Below are positions 45,874 to 55,428 of a stretch of DNA of 64,000 bases, one piece after another (positions within the stretch are counted from its first letter, which is position 1; each line of letters opens with the position of its first letter). Where the stretch lies: NCBI GenBank assembly GCA_947501265.1, contig CANMVY010000004.1, positions 62,001 through 126,000 of the forward strand, read 5' to 3'. The position numbers and the translations under genes were made by a program. The stretch is from Bacteroidota bacterium. GTDB taxonomy: Bacteria > Bacteroidota > Bacteroidia > UBA7662 > CANHCV01. The notes under the pieces were generated by a model. The model was not told the DNA's origin and ran no database searches. It saw nothing but the letters and a program-made list of their open reading frames with translations.

Positions 45874-47376
45874 TTTAGGAAGAATCGCCTCCAAAATTTC
45901 TCGGTCGTTGCACAATCTTGGCACCTTATTTTGGCCACCCAATTTCCCTTTTTCCTTCAACCAATTGTAAAAGGTATCGGCAGAAGCAGCATGCACCAAA
46001 GGAGGGTTCATCCCCATGTTTTCCTTCCGTTTTGCAGCATAATCCGAATTAGCCAACTGCAACTGCTCATCCAAAATCGCAGTAAACTCTCTCAAATTTT
46101 CAGGATGCTTTTCAAAAGCAATGATCCACTCGTGCCCCCCACCCTTTCCATCTTTCATGTAAACAGGTCCAGCTGTGTAATCAGCCAAAACCGAATGGGT
46201 CTTTAAACAAGCTTTCTCGATTGCAAAATCAGCATTCTCTATCATCAATTCTTCACCGAAAACGTTGATAAAAAGCTTAGTACGTCCAACAATAACAAAT
46301 CGATGAGGGAAAGTAGATGTAAACCGAATCGTATCGCCAATGAGGTAACGCCAAAGTCCGCCATTGGTGCTGATGACCATGGCATACGCTTTTCCCACCT
46401 CCACCTCACCGATGGTTTTGGTTAAGGGAAAGGGCTGCCCCAATTCCGACAGAGGCACGAACTCGTAAAAGATTCCATAGTCGAGCATCAGCAGCATTTC
46501 GTTTTTGGTAGGATCATCTTGAATCCCAAAAAATCCTTCGCTGGCGTTATAAATTTCTACCGTTTTTGGCATGTTTCCACCAAAGATCGATTGGATGGAA
46601 TCGCGATAAGGCCCAAATCCAACACCTCCATGAAACAACACTTCGAAATTGGGCCACACTTCGCGCACGTCTTGTACCCCTTTCCGCTGCATCACCCAAT
46701 GAAACAACACCATCATCCACGTTGGAACACCCGAAACACTGATGACATTTTCGATGATGGTATTTTCTCCAATCTTCACAATTTTCGACTCCCAGTCTTC
46801 CATCAAAGCGATTGACAAATCGGGCGTTCGGATGAACTGGGCCCAAAAGGGCAAGTTTTGCATGATAACGGCCGACAAATCGCCGTAAAACGTATCCGGA
46901 TTCCAGTGATTTTGTTGGTGACTTCCACCGAGCGACAAATTTTTTCCGGAAAAGAGTTGGGTATTTTCAGACGATTGGCAATAAAGGGCCAACATGTCTT
47001 TTCCACCTTTAAAATGGCAATCTTCCAATGCTGCCTGGGTAACCGGAATGAATTTAGATCGTGCATTGGTGGTTCCCGATGATTTGGCGAACCAACGAAT
47101 TTCGGTAGGCCACAACACGTTGGGTTCGCCTTTTAACGTTCGCTCGATGTAGGGATAAAGGCCTTCGTAATTTACAACCGGCACCCGCTCCTGGAATTCA
47201 CGAACCCCTCCCATGGAGGAATACTGATACTTACGTCCAAAAACGGTGTCTTTGGATTGGCCGATGATTCTTTTTAGGTTTTCTTGCTGAACTTCCTCCG
47301 GGTATTTCATGAAAAGCTCCATCTGATGAATTCGCTTTTTCATGATCCAACTCATGATGGAATTGATGACCCTCAT
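45868..47376 (-). CDS. GH3 auxin-responsive-promoter family (acyl-adenylate) protein
   Basis: 502 aa of the ANL superfamily with [16 protein letters not shown] (P-loop), [11 protein letters not shown] and [12 protein letters not shown]. Plant GH3 enzymes conjugate amino acids to acyl acids; bacterial substrates are unknown. Start ATG at 47376 overlaps the lptB stop (ATGA), making it last in a recJ-lptB-GH3 operon. The TTG two codons earlier is less likely. Confidence 0.88.
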   Translation of the reverse strand: MRVINSIMSWIMKKRIHQMELFMKYPEEVQQENLKRIIGQSKDTVFGRKYQYSSMGGVREFQERVPVVNYEGLYPYIERTLKGEPNVLWPTEIRWFAKSSGTTNARSKFIPVTQAALEDCHFKGGKDMLALYCQSSENTQLFSGKNLSLGGSHQQNHWNPDTFYGDLSAVIMQNLPFWAQFIRTPDLSIALMEDWESKIVKIGENTIIENVISVSGVPTWMMVLFHWVMQRKGVQDVREVWPNFEVLFHGGVGFGPYRDSIQSIFGGNMPKTVEIYNASEGFFGIQDDPTKNEMLLMLDYGIFYEFVPLSELGQPFPLTKTIGEVEVGKAYAMVISTNGGLWRYLIGDTIRFTSTFPHRFVIVGRTKLFINVFGEELMIENADFAIEKACLKTHSVLADYTAGPVYMKDGKGGGHEWIIAFEKHPENLREFTAILDEQLQLANSDYAAKRKENMGMNPPLVHAASADTFYNWLKEKGKLGGQNKVPRLCNDREILEAILPKL

Positions 47377-48110
47377 TCCCAAACTTTTTCGTGAAAAATA
47401 AATCCTTTGCCGATGTATTTTTCCCTTACTTCTGGGTCTTCAACCAACTCTGCAGGGCGACCTTGTTTCAAAATTCTTCCTTCGTACAACAAGTACACCC
47501 GATCGGTGATGTTCAACGTTTCTTGAACATTGTGATCGGTAATTAAAATCCCAATGTTCTTCTTTTTCAATTGATAAATGATGGATTGGATATCTTCAAC
47601 TGCAATGGGATCGACCCCAGCGAAAGGCTCATCCAATAAAATAAAATTGGGAGATGTAGCCAAGCATCGGGCGATTTCGGTTCTTCGGCGTTCACCTCCC
47701 GACAACACTTCGCCTTTGCTTTTCCGAATTTTGGTAAGGGAAAACTCCTCCAGCAGTTGTTCCAACTTTTGCGATTGCTCTTGTTTGGAAAGCGAGGTCA
47801 TTTCTAAGATCGCTTGAATGTTTTCTTCCACCGTTAGTTTTCGAAAAACCGAAGCCTCTTGCGGCAAGTAGCCAACCCCCTTTTGGGCTCTTTCGTACAT
47901 GGGAAGATGGGTAATGTCTTCCTGATCGAGGAAAACTTTTCCTTCATCGGGTTTCACCAAACCGGTAATGATGTAAAAACTGGTGGTTTTTCCCGCTCCG
48001 TTGGGACCCAATAACCCCACGATTTCACCTTGATTCACTTCGATGGAAACCCGGTTTACCACCGTGCGTTTTTTGTACACTTTCAGCAGTTCCTCGGATC
48101 GAAGTTTCAT
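47373..48110 (-). CDS. lptB: LPS export ABC transporter ATP-binding protein
   Basis: 245 aa. Walker A GPNGAGKT at 35-42, signature LSGGERRR, Walker [13 protein letters not shown] and switch His in ITDHNV. The [16 protein letters not shown] stretch is typical of LptB, which powers lipopolysaccharide extraction by LptFG. No other lpt gene is nearby. It starts 2 bases after the recJ stop. Confidence 0.93.
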   Translation of the reverse strand: MKLRSEELLKVYKKRTVVNRVSIEVNQGEIVGLLGPNGAGKTTSFYIITGLVKPDEGKVFLDQEDITHLPMYERAQKGVGYLPQEASVFRKLTVEENIQAILEMTSLSKQEQSQKLEQLLEEFSLTKIRKSKGEVLSGGERRRTEIARCLATSPNFILLDEPFAGVDPIAVEDIQSIIYQLKKKNIGILITDHNVQETLNITDRVYLLYEGRILKQGRPAELVEDPEVREKYIGKGFIFHEKVWE

Positions 48111-48112
48111 AA

Positions 48113-49828
48113 TCAGTATTTGATGTCTTTGATGGTTAATTTGATGGAAGATTTTCCCTTCCAGATGTTCTCTTCTACGGTGTACACCATATCGAAAGGA
48201 ATTCCTTTAGCAATTTTCTCGAAGTGATCGCCTTGATTGAAGGCAATGGCTGCGAAGGAATTCGACATTTCTTGTTTTACAAACAATTGCAAGTGATTAT
48301 TTCCAACCACTCGAATATTTCCGGTGGCGTAAACGCCTTTTGAAACGAAAACCGGCTCTGGGTTTCCAGGTCCAAAAGGTGCAAACTGTTTCAAGGTACG
48401 AACAAATTTAAGCGTGATTTCGCTCATGTTCAACACCTCATCGATTTCAATTTTTGGAACCAATTGGTCATCGGAAATGGTGGAGGCCACAATTTCTTCA
48501 AATCGGGTTCGAAAGGTATGGAAATGCTCTTCCAAAATGGTTAACCCTGCGGCGTATTTATGACCGCCGAATTGTTCTACCAAATCACCACAATCTGCAA
48601 TAGCTTGGTAAATGTTGAAGTCCTTGACCGAACGTGCCGAGCCCGTGAGTTTATTATCTTCCGTTTTGGTAAAAACGATGGTGGGTTTGTAGTGCTTCTC
48701 AATTAAACGGGAAGCCACAATGCCAATGACTCCTTTGTGCCAAGATTCTCGATACAAAACCGTTGATTTTCGACCGGCCATTTTATCGTTTCCGTCCATG
48801 TAATCCAACGCCTGTTCGGTAATGGAGGAATCGATATCCCGACGTTCTTGGTTGGTATTGTTGATGAGAATAGCGGCCTCTTCGGCTTGAGCGCGCTCGT
48901 TCGCGAGGAGCAAACGCACGGCCGCTTTGGCATCGCCCAAACGGCCAGCAGCATTGATGCGTGGACCAATGGAATGAACGATATCGGAAATACTTACCTC
49001 TTCGTTCTTTACAAAATTATCAATCAGTACTTTTAATCCTAAACATGGATTGGTGTTCAATTTCTTCAATCCAAAATAGGCCAAAATGCGATTTTCACCG
49101 GTAATGGGAACCAAATCGGCGGCGATACTTACCACCACTAAATCGATCAATTGATTGATTTTAGCTAATTCAAAATGGTTTTTGAGACAGATGGCTTGCG
49201 CCAATTTAAACCCAATTCCGCAACCGGAGAGGTGGGAATACGGATACGTACAATCTTCGCGTTTGGGATTGAGAATAGCAACGGCCGGAGGAAGATCTCC
49301 ATTAGGAAGATGGTGATCGGAAATGATGACTTGAATGCCGTTCACGTTGGCATACTCCACTTCATGAAATGCCGTAATGCCACAATCCAAGGTAATGATC
49401 AGTTTGTAACCGTTTTCAACGGCATAATCGATAGCTTGATTGGATAAACCGTATCCTTCGTGGTAGCGATCGGGAATGTAGTAGCCTACTTTGTTGTAGA
49501 AACTGCCCAAAAAAGAAACCATGAGCGCGACGGAAGTCGTCCCATCCACGTCGTAATCGCCGAAAACCAAAATGGGCTCGTTGGCCAAAATGGTTTCGTT
49601 GATGCAATCGACTGCACGATCCATGTCTTTCAACAAATACGGATCGTGGAGGTAGGAAAGTTTTGGTCGGAAGTAGAAGTTGGCCGCTTCAGCGTCGGCG
49701 ATTCCCCTTTGGGTGAGGAGTTCGGATAAAGCGGGATGGATTTGTAGGGTTTGGCTTAAAACAGCAATTTCTTCTAAGGGAGCAGCTGCTTTAATCACCC
49801 AATTTCGATCCAATCCTCTACTTTGCAT
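48113..49828 (-). CDS. recJ: Single-stranded-DNA-specific exonuclease RecJ
   Basis: 5' to 3' ssDNA exonuclease in recombination and mismatch repair. 571 aa with DHH-family motifs DYDVDG (91-96), LDCGIT, ISDHHLP and, in the DHHA1 part, GPRINAAGR and FGGHKYAAG. First gene of a three-gene operon with a -7-like element four bases before the ATG. Confidence 0.95.
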   Translation of the reverse strand: MQSRGLDRNWVIKAAAPLEEIAVLSQTLQIHPALSELLTQRGIADAEAANFYFRPKLSYLHDPYLLKDMDRAVDCINETILANEPILVFGDYDVDGTTSVALMVSFLGSFYNKVGYYIPDRYHEGYGLSNQAIDYAVENGYKLIITLDCGITAFHEVEYANVNGIQVIISDHHLPNGDLPPAVAILNPKREDCTYPYSHLSGCGIGFKLAQAICLKNHFELAKINQLIDLVVVSIAADLVPITGENRILAYFGLKKLNTNPCLGLKVLIDNFVKNEEVSISDIVHSIGPRINAAGRLGDAKAAVRLLLANERAQAEEAAILINNTNQERRDIDSSITEQALDYMDGNDKMAGRKSTVLYRESWHKGVIGIVASRLIEKHYKPTIVFTKTEDNKLTGSARSVKDFNIYQAIADCGDLVEQFGGHKYAAGLTILEEHFHTFRTRFEEIVASTISDDQLVPKIEIDEVLNMSEITLKFVRTLKQFAPFGPGNPEPVFVSKGVYATGNIRVVGNNHLQLFVKQEMSNSFAAIAFNQGDHFEKIAKGIPFDMVYTVEENIWKGKSSIKLTIKDIKY

Positions 49829-49832
49829 AATT

Positions 49833-49841
49833 CAAAAAATA
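49833..49841 (-). promoter_or_regulatory. -7-like element abutting recJ
   Basis: Minus-strand TATTTTTTG (one extra T relative to TAnnTTTG), AATT, then ATG at 49828. Confidence 0.4.
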
Positions 49842-49880
49842 AACCTCAAATTTACGGAATAAAATCCATCGACCCGAAGA

Positions 49881-52589
49881 TCATTTGCCTTTTTTGGATT
49901 TCTTGGTAGGCACGAATCGAATTTCTTCCAACTTTTCTAAAATGATGGGAAAAATCTGTTCATAATCTTTCAATCCTGCATTTTGTTGAAGATCTCGAAC
50001 ATCGGCTTGAAGCCTGCCGATCATCAAATTCCACTCTCCGGCAACCTCGTTATTAACTTGGTTTTTGAAGGCATTTGCTAAGATTCCGTACACTCCAGCA
50101 TGTTTTCCAAGGAATACATCTTTCATATTGGATTCCGTTGTTTCTCGCATTAGCTTTCCGAACCAAACCATCCCTTCTTCCCATTCCAGCATGTTGTTGA
50201 TGCGTTCGAGGTAACTCAAATATTCATCCAAAACCCCTTTTCGAAATTTAAATGTTTCTGGATTTTTGAATTGATTTTGAAAGATGGACGATGAATTCTC
50301 GGGAAGCGTGGAGGAGTAAATGGAGAAATAAGCTGGGAAGAGATCGGGATCTTTCGACCAATCGGAGAGGAAAGGTGCTGTTTTGGCCGAATCAACTTCC
50401 CACATGGCTTGCATGGCCGCTTTCTTCACGGCCAAGGATGAATCCCGATCAAAGGCTTCTTTGAGGAAGGGCCAACAGGTTTCATCGGTAATGGCAAGTG
50501 CTTGAACGGCCCAATACCGCTGATCAATCACCTTGCTGTTTTGGATTGTATTTCTAAAAAACTTGGTAAGTTCGGGATAGATTTCCTCCAAAGGATCCAC
50601 CAATCCGAAAACCTTTTTTACCACGTTCTCGTACAAGGAGGCACTTTTTGATTGTTCTGCTTCGGTTAACAGTTGAAGCACTTCCGCCATTTTGGGCGCA
50701 AAAAATCGGGTGGTATCTTCTTCATTTTCTAACAATTCAGATTTCCCCTTCCATTGTTTGATGAAAATAGACCGATCGATGATTCCGGTTGAAGCGTGGA
50801 ACAATTGAAGCCACTCTTGTTGGGATTGGGTCCATCCGTAAGTGACCAACATTTCTTTTCCTGGATCGAAATTGACCAAAACACTGTCGTAATCGACATC
50901 AAATTCAAAATATTCCTCAGCTTCATCCACCAAAATGGATTTTTGTTGCACCACTTTTCCTTGATGGATGATGTCAATTTTCATAGGCAAACGGTAAAAA
51001 CCAAATCGTTCATTTTGGTCAATTTGAATTTCCAGCTTGCGTTTTACGGTTTGGTAGCTCACCTCCAAGGTAGGATGTCCCTCTTTCTTGAACCATTGAT
51101 TGAAAAACCAAGACCAATCTTCCCCGGTGATTTCCTCGAAAGATTGACGCAAATCATCAATTTCAGCGGTTTTGTAGGCGTGGGTCGTAAGGTAATGCTT
51201 CAATCCGGCATAAAATGCTTCGTCGCCCATGTGTCGGCGCAACATGTTCAAGACCACTCCACCACGGGCATAGGAATGCGAATCAAATAAATCGTCGGGA
51301 TCTTGGTAGTAATGTCGAATGGGCACTACCCGTTTGTTTTCAATTTCGTTGAAGTAGCTCGATTTCTTTTGCAAAAGTTCCTGATGCAAACCGGTTTCGC
51401 CTTCCGTGTGTTCCGCCCACATCAACTCGCCGAAAGTGGCGAAGCTTTCGTTCAAGGGTAAATTGCTCCAGCTTTCGCACGTTACCAAATCTCCAAACCA
51501 ATGGTGAAACAGCTCGTGAGCAATGGTCATGTCAGCGTTCCCGTCCACCATTTCTCGTTTGGTTCGTTGCGCAAAGGTGCCAAACGTTACCGCCGTAGTA
51601 TTTTCCATGGCTCCCGAAACGAAATCTTGGAGTACCACCTGACTGTATTTCTGCCATGGAAAGGGAACGCCCAACTTTTCGGAATAGAATGAAATCATGC
51701 TGGGCGTTTTTCCGAAAATATCTTTGGCCGCAGGCAAATAAGCCGAATCGACGTAATATTCCAGCTCTTTTTCTTTCCACTCGTCGCGAACGATTGCCCA
51801 AGGACCGGCTGCTACCATCACCAAATACGGAGCATGGGGTTGTTTCATCGACCAATGATCGGTTCGGTGGGTAGCCGAAGATTGCTCCGAAAAGTCCAAT
51901 TCGCCATTGGAAAGCGACACCCAATTTTTGGGAACAGAAATGGCGATGTTGTGGGTAAGTTTTTGATTGGGTTGATCGATGGTTGGAAACCAGCACCGAT
52001 TTCCTTGGGTTTCCCCTTGGCTCCACACTTGCTCAATGGTTTTTCCGAATTCGTCTTTCTTTTTGATAAAGAAAAAGCCTTTTTCATCTTTGGGCGCATC
52101 GGCAATGTTCCCTTTTGCTTTTCCGGGTTTTACCGAATAATCGACCACCACGGTCACGGGTTTTTGAGACGTACTTGCTTCGGGGAAATAGAGGGTAATG
52201 ATGCTATCGTTGTAGGAATACTTGAGGGGTCGGTAGGTGTCTTTTGATTTCCATTCTACCGAGTTTAACACAAATCCGCGCGCATCCAAACACACCGAAT
52301 CTTGGGGATGAAAATGGGCTTTCATTTGAATGCTAGCTCGACCAGTTACTTCCTCTTTTTCCATGTTGAAAGAAAGTTGGAGGTCCATATGGATCAATTC
52401 CATCCGTTTGGATTCAGAACCGCGGTAATCGGCCACGGGACGAAAGTTATCTTTTTGAAAATAGGGAGGTGGGGGTTCAATCGATGTAGTGTCGGACACG
52501 ACTGATTGGGCTGAATCTTTTTTCTTGAAGGAGGAACAATGGGTTAATGCCAATCCAAATAGCAAGAAACTGATGGGGTACAATTTCAT
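49881..52589 (-). CDS. M1-family aminopeptidase lipoprotein
   Basis: 902 aa starting MKLYPISFLLFGLALTHC with lipobox Cys18. Gluzincin motifs are GAMEN (substrate N-terminus binding) and HELFHHW (His358, Glu359, His362) with the distal Glu in NESFATFGE. A long helical C-terminal region follows. Membrane-anchored on the periplasmic side or at the surface, it would trim peptides produced by the secreted proteases of this organism. Monocistronic. Confidence 0.93.
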   Translation of the reverse strand: MKLYPISFLLFGLALTHCSSFKKKDSAQSVVSDTTSIEPPPPYFQKDNFRPVADYRGSESKRMELIHMDLQLSFNMEKEEVTGRASIQMKAHFHPQDSVCLDARGFVLNSVEWKSKDTYRPLKYSYNDSIITLYFPEASTSQKPVTVVVDYSVKPGKAKGNIADAPKDEKGFFFIKKKDEFGKTIEQVWSQGETQGNRCWFPTIDQPNQKLTHNIAISVPKNWVSLSNGELDFSEQSSATHRTDHWSMKQPHAPYLVMVAAGPWAIVRDEWKEKELEYYVDSAYLPAAKDIFGKTPSMISFYSEKLGVPFPWQKYSQVVLQDFVSGAMENTTAVTFGTFAQRTKREMVDGNADMTIAHELFHHWFGDLVTCESWSNLPLNESFATFGELMWAEHTEGETGLHQELLQKKSSYFNEIENKRVVPIRHYYQDPDDLFDSHSYARGGVVLNMLRRHMGDEAFYAGLKHYLTTHAYKTAEIDDLRQSFEEITGEDWSWFFNQWFKKEGHPTLEVSYQTVKRKLEIQIDQNERFGFYRLPMKIDIIHQGKVVQQKSILVDEAEEYFEFDVDYDSVLVNFDPGKEMLVTYGWTQSQQEWLQLFHASTGIIDRSIFIKQWKGKSELLENEEDTTRFFAPKMAEVLQLLTEAEQSKSASLYENVVKKVFGLVDPLEEIYPELTKFFRNTIQNSKVIDQRYWAVQALAITDETCWPFLKEAFDRDSSLAVKKAAMQAMWEVDSAKTAPFLSDWSKDPDLFPAYFSIYSSTLPENSSSIFQNQFKNPETFKFRKGVLDEYLSYLERINNMLEWEEGMVWFGKLMRETTESNMKDVFLGKHAGVYGILANAFKNQVNNEVAGEWNLMIGRLQADVRDLQQNAGLKDYEQIFPIILEKLEEIRFVPTKKSKKGK

Positions 52590-52631
52590 GGAGAAGTGAT
52601 GAAGAACGAAAATAAGCAGAATTTAGACAAT

Positions 52632-52663
52632 AAAAAAGTCCCGACGCATGTCGGGACTTTTTT
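52632..52663 (-). terminator. Terminator of the rplS-rplU-rpmA operon
   Basis: AAAAAAGTCCCGAC (52632-52645) / GTCGGGACTTTTTT (52650-52663), 4-base loop, T tracts on both strands. It lies after the rpmA stop and also before the divergent side of the M1 gene. The core GTCCCGAC-N4-GTCGGGA recurs at 58797-58815. Confidence 0.88.
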
Positions 52664-52680
52664 ATTGTGTTTTGGGAAAA

Positions 52681-52938
52681 TTACGCGTTCGGACGAATTG
52701 ATACGTAGGATTTGTTGTTGGTTTTCTTACGAAAAACAACAGTACCATCGATCAATGCGAACAAGGTGTGGTCTTTACCTAAGCCCACGTTTTCACCTGG
52801 GTTGTGAACGGTGCCGCGCTGACGAACGATGATGTTCCCAGCGATGACAGATTGTCCACCATAAATTTTTACACCTAATCTTTTGCTGTGAGATTCACGG
52901 CCGTTCTTGGAACTACCTACTCCTTTTTTGTGTGCCAT
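52681..52938 (-). CDS. rpmA: 50S ribosomal protein bL27
   Basis: 85 aa, N terminus [16 protein letters not shown] with the signature [19 protein letters not shown] core. It has no cleavable N-terminal extension of the Firmicutes kind. Follows rplU by 13 bases. Confidence 0.97.
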   Translation of the reverse strand: MAHKKGVGSSKNGRESHSKRLGVKIYGGQSVIAGNIIVRQRGTVHNPGENVGLGKDHTLFALIDGTVVFRKKTNNKSYVSIRPNA

Positions 52939-52951
52939 GGAATGTTACGAT

Positions 52952-53257
52952 TTATCCGAGGGACTCGATTTGGATTTGGGTTAAATACTGACGGTGACCG
53001 ATGGAGCGCTTGTAACCTTTACGGCGCTTTTTGCGGAAAACCAATACTTTCTCTCCTCTCAAGTGAGCAACTACCTTAGCTGTCACTTGAGCGCCAATGT
53101 AAGGTGTACCTACCTTAACGTTTCCACCTTCGGCGGTCAAAAGAACTTTGTCGAAAGTGACAGATGTTCCTTCTTCAGCGCCGAGACGGTGAACGTACAA
53201 GGTTTGGTCCTTAGCTACCTTGAACTGTTGGCCTGCGATGTCTACGATTGCAAACAT
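52952..53257 (-). CDS. rplU: 50S ribosomal protein bL21
   Basis: 101 aa with MFAIVDIAGQQFKV and the basic FRKKRRKGYKRSIGHRQ signature. It sits between rplS and rpmA; the rplU-rpmA pair is conserved in most bacteria. Confidence 0.97.
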   Translation of the reverse strand: MFAIVDIAGQQFKVAKDQTLYVHRLGAEEGTSVTFDKVLLTAEGGNVKVGTPYIGAQVTAKVVAHLRGEKVLVFRKKRRKGYKRSIGHRQYLTQIQIESLG

Positions 53258-53267
53258 GTTTCTCTAA

Positions 53268-53612
53268 TTAAATTTTTGCGGCTTTAACTCTTGCTTTTTT
53301 ACCCTTCGCTGTACGTAGGTAGAACAAACGGGCTCGGCGAACTTTACCAACCACGTTAACTACCACCCTCTCAATGAAGGGGGAAGTTAAGGGGTAGATA
53401 CGTTCCACTCCTACTCCATTCGAAATCTTACGCACGGTAAAGGTTTCGGTTGTACCGGTTCCGCGACGTTGAATCACTACTCCGGTGAAAATTTGTTTAC
53501 GTTCTTTGTCGCCCTCCACAATGCGGTAGTGTACACTTACTGTATCACCGGCTTTAAAATTGGGGAGTTCAACGCGCTGAACCTGCGACTGTACAAATGA
53601 CAATGCGTCCAT
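53268..53612 (-). CDS. rplS: 50S ribosomal protein bL19
   Basis: 114 aa from [19 protein letters not shown] with the [11 protein letters not shown] and [19 protein letters not shown] signatures. The start is chosen by family length; an upstream in-frame start 15 codons away overlaps the promoter element at 53635. First gene of the rplS-rplU-rpmA operon. Confidence 0.96.
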   Translation of the reverse strand: MDALSFVQSQVQRVELPNFKAGDTVSVHYRIVEGDKERKQIFTGVVIQRRGTGTTETFTVRKISNGVGVERIYPLTSPFIERVVVNVVGKVRRARLFYLRTAKGKKARVKAAKI

Positions 53613-53634
53613 AACTCTATCTAATACGGAAGCG

Positions 53635-53642
53635 CAAAGATA
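53635..53642 (-). promoter_or_regulatory. -7 element of the rplS operon
   Basis: Minus-strand TATCTTTG, perfect, 22 bases before the rplS ATG. Confidence 0.6.
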
Positions 53643-53745
53643 TAGGAATCTTCCCAACGGAGCAACCCCTTTCCCAAAAAAGATGCAAATAATTTGAAAT
53701 GCCTAAAATTCAAACTTTTGCACCCGAAATTTGTTCACCAAAGTT

Positions 53746-54486
53746 ATGGGAAACGTCCAATTGATTCGCCGATGGGGTCTGCCAATGGCCCTTTTTATCC
53801 TTCTATCCTGGGGAATTTCCACAGGACTCTTGCTAAGCTCTCCCCTTTCTGCCCTGCCACTCATCATTCTTTTCATTTTTTTGCAGACCCATTTGTACAC
53901 GGGTTTGTTCATCACTGCCCACGATGCTATGCACGGAACGGTGTCGTTGAACAAGCGCTGGAACAATGTAATCGGGCGAATCTGCCTTACCTTATTTATG
54001 TTCAACCGATGGAGTAAACTATTGCCGGCCCATCACCGTCACCACGATTTTGTCGCCACCGAGAACGATCCCGATTATTACCCACCGCATCCGGTGGTTT
54101 GGTACATCAAATTTTTATGGGGGTATTTGTCGTGGCAGCAATTGGTGGCCATCGCTTTGCTGTTCAATTTCTTTCAGTATGTTCTTCATGTGGAGGTGAT
54201 CAACCTCATCTTGTTTTGGATTGTTCCTTCCTTCTTAAGCACCTTTCAACTCTTTTATTTCGGAACGTACTTGCCGCATCGCGGGGAGCATGAAAACGCC
54301 CATCATTCGAGCAGTCAGAAAAGAAATCACGTTTGGGCGTTCTTCAGCTGTTATTTTTTTGGGTATCATTACGAACACCACGATCAACCGGCTTGCCCTT
54401 GGTGGCTTTTATGGCGAGCCAAAGACCAATCCATCCTCCCAAACAATTCGCCACATGATCGAAAGGATCAGCCGATCGTTGGATAA
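53746..54486 (+). CDS. crtW: Beta-carotene ketolase-like membrane di-iron enzyme (CrtW type)
   Basis: 246 aa with several transmembrane helices and the His clusters of the fatty-acid desaturase/CrtW family: HDAMH, HHRHH and FGYHYEHHDQP..PWW, plus the ketolase-like FGTYLPHR. Expected to introduce keto groups on carotenoid rings, a step to orange-red pigments. A hydroxylase or another desaturase-type substrate cannot be excluded. No other carotenoid gene is in the window. Start ATG at 53746 rather than the TTG 5 codons upstream. Its last 143 bases overlap the convergent vanZ-like gene. Confidence 0.75.
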   Translation: MGNVQLIRRWGLPMALFILLSWGISTGLLLSSPLSALPLIILFIFLQTHLYTGLFITAHDAMHGTVSLNKRWNNVIGRICLTLFMFNRWSKLLPAHHRHHDFVATENDPDYYPPHPVVWYIKFLWGYLSWQQLVAIALLFNFFQYVLHVEVINLILFWIVPSFLSTFQLFYFGTYLPHRGEHENAHHSSSQKRNHVWAFFSCYFFGYHYEHHDQPACPWWLLWRAKDQSILPNNSPHDRKDQPIVG

Positions 54487-54727
54487 AAAGAAAAGCTTGG
54501 GCTAATTCTGTAGTGCCGGAGTAGAGAACGACCAAAATACCAATGACAAAACGTGAAAAGTTTGCTCGAACCAAAATAAACGACCAAATTCCGAATAATG
54601 CAGCGTGAACCAACTTATCTAATCCCGGCAACGCAAGTGGAATAGACGGAAAACGATAGCCGGGTAACCCCACCAACACCAGCATGAACGCGGCCCAAAT
54701 CCACGGAAAAATGTATTTCCATTTCAT
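54344..54727 (-). CDS. VanZ-like membrane protein
   Basis: 127 aa with about four hydrophobic helices and the VanZ pattern GLDKLVHAALFGIWSF and SADPFDHVANCLGGWIGLW. Function is unclear in most bacteria. Overlaps the AlbA_2 gene stop by 4 bases (ATGA), so cotranscribed. The 3' 143 bases lie antisense to the conserved His-rich end of the crtW-like gene. Confidence 0.8.
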   Translation of the reverse strand: MKWKYIFPWIWAAFMLVLVGLPGYRFPSIPLALPGLDKLVHAALFGIWSFILVRANFSRFVIGILVVLYSGTTELAQAFLFIQRSADPFDHVANCLGGWIGLWLAIKATKGKPVDRGVRNDTQKNNS

Positions 54728-55359
54728 CGGCAGTAATATTCTTCTTTGTCTTTGTATTTCACCCGAATAAGGCCGGCTGCCAATAAATCTACCACGATTC
54801 TCCTTGCTCGGCGCAATCCTAAATTCATCAAATCGCTGTATTCTTTTAGGGTAATGTGCGGATGCTCTTTGAGGTAATCCAACAAAAATTGCTCTTTTGA
54901 TCCCAGTTCAATGGTGATGGGCTCTTCGGAACTTTGGCGCTGCAGCACTTCAACCATGGTTTTGGTGGCCAACATGCTTTCGTCTTTCACCCGAATGTAC
55001 ACCATCCATTGATCGTCGTCGCGCAACGAATAAACGGGTTTATGAAGGGATTCTGGCACAGTTACCTCCAAAATTCGATACGTACCGATGCGGTGCACCT
55101 TGAATTCGAGTTCCAGCGGGGGATCGCAAAAATGCTCGGCGGCTTGTTCGAGGCGGTATTGCTCGCCCAAGGGATCGATGCTGCGGAACGTGCGATTGTC
55201 CCTCACCCCTACCCAAATGGTCCCGCCCTTGGTGTTCGCCAATGAACCCATGGTTTTCGCAATTTTTCGCTCCGATGAAATGGTTTCCTTGAAATCTTGG
55301 AACTCGGTTTCACCCAAAGCAAGGCGATCAGAAAAAGGTAAAGAAGAATTTGAATCCAC
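54724..55359 (-). CDS. AlbA_2 (Schlafen-like) ATP-binding domain protein with winged helix
   Basis: 211 aa. The N-terminal AlbA_2 domain (about 15-135) has ETEFQDFKETIS and LANTKGGTIWVGVRDN. The C-terminal winged helix (about 155-211) has TLKEYSDLMNLGLRRARRIVVDL. It is probably a DNA- or nucleic-acid-binding regulator. The start is GTG at 55359, supported by a -7-like element four bases upstream. Confidence 0.82.
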   Translation of the reverse strand: MDSNSSLPFSDRLALGETEFQDFKETISSERKIAKTMGSLANTKGGTIWVGVRDNRTFRSIDPLGEQYRLEQAAEHFCDPPLELEFKVHRIGTYRILEVTVPESLHKPVYSLRDDDQWMVYIRVKDESMLATKTMVEVLQRQSSEEPITIELGSKEQFLLDYLKEHPHITLKEYSDLMNLGLRRARRIVVDLLAAGLIRVKYKDKEEYYCR

Positions 55360-55363
55360 ACGT

Positions 55364-55371
55364 CAAAGATG
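55364..55371 (-). promoter_or_regulatory. -7 element abutting the AlbA_2 gene
   Basis: Minus-strand CATCTTTG (one mismatch), ACGT, then GTG at 55359. Confidence 0.4.
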
Positions 55372-55413
55372 CAAAACCAACCTCAATATTCTCCATTTTT
55401 TTCCTTTTTTCCC

Positions 55414-55421
55414 TACCTTTG
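55414..55421 (+). promoter_or_regulatory. -7 element of holB
   Basis: TACCTTTG, perfect, 7 bases before the ATG at 55429, so the predicted leader is at most a few bases. Confidence 0.55.
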
Positions 55422-55428
55422 AATTTCC

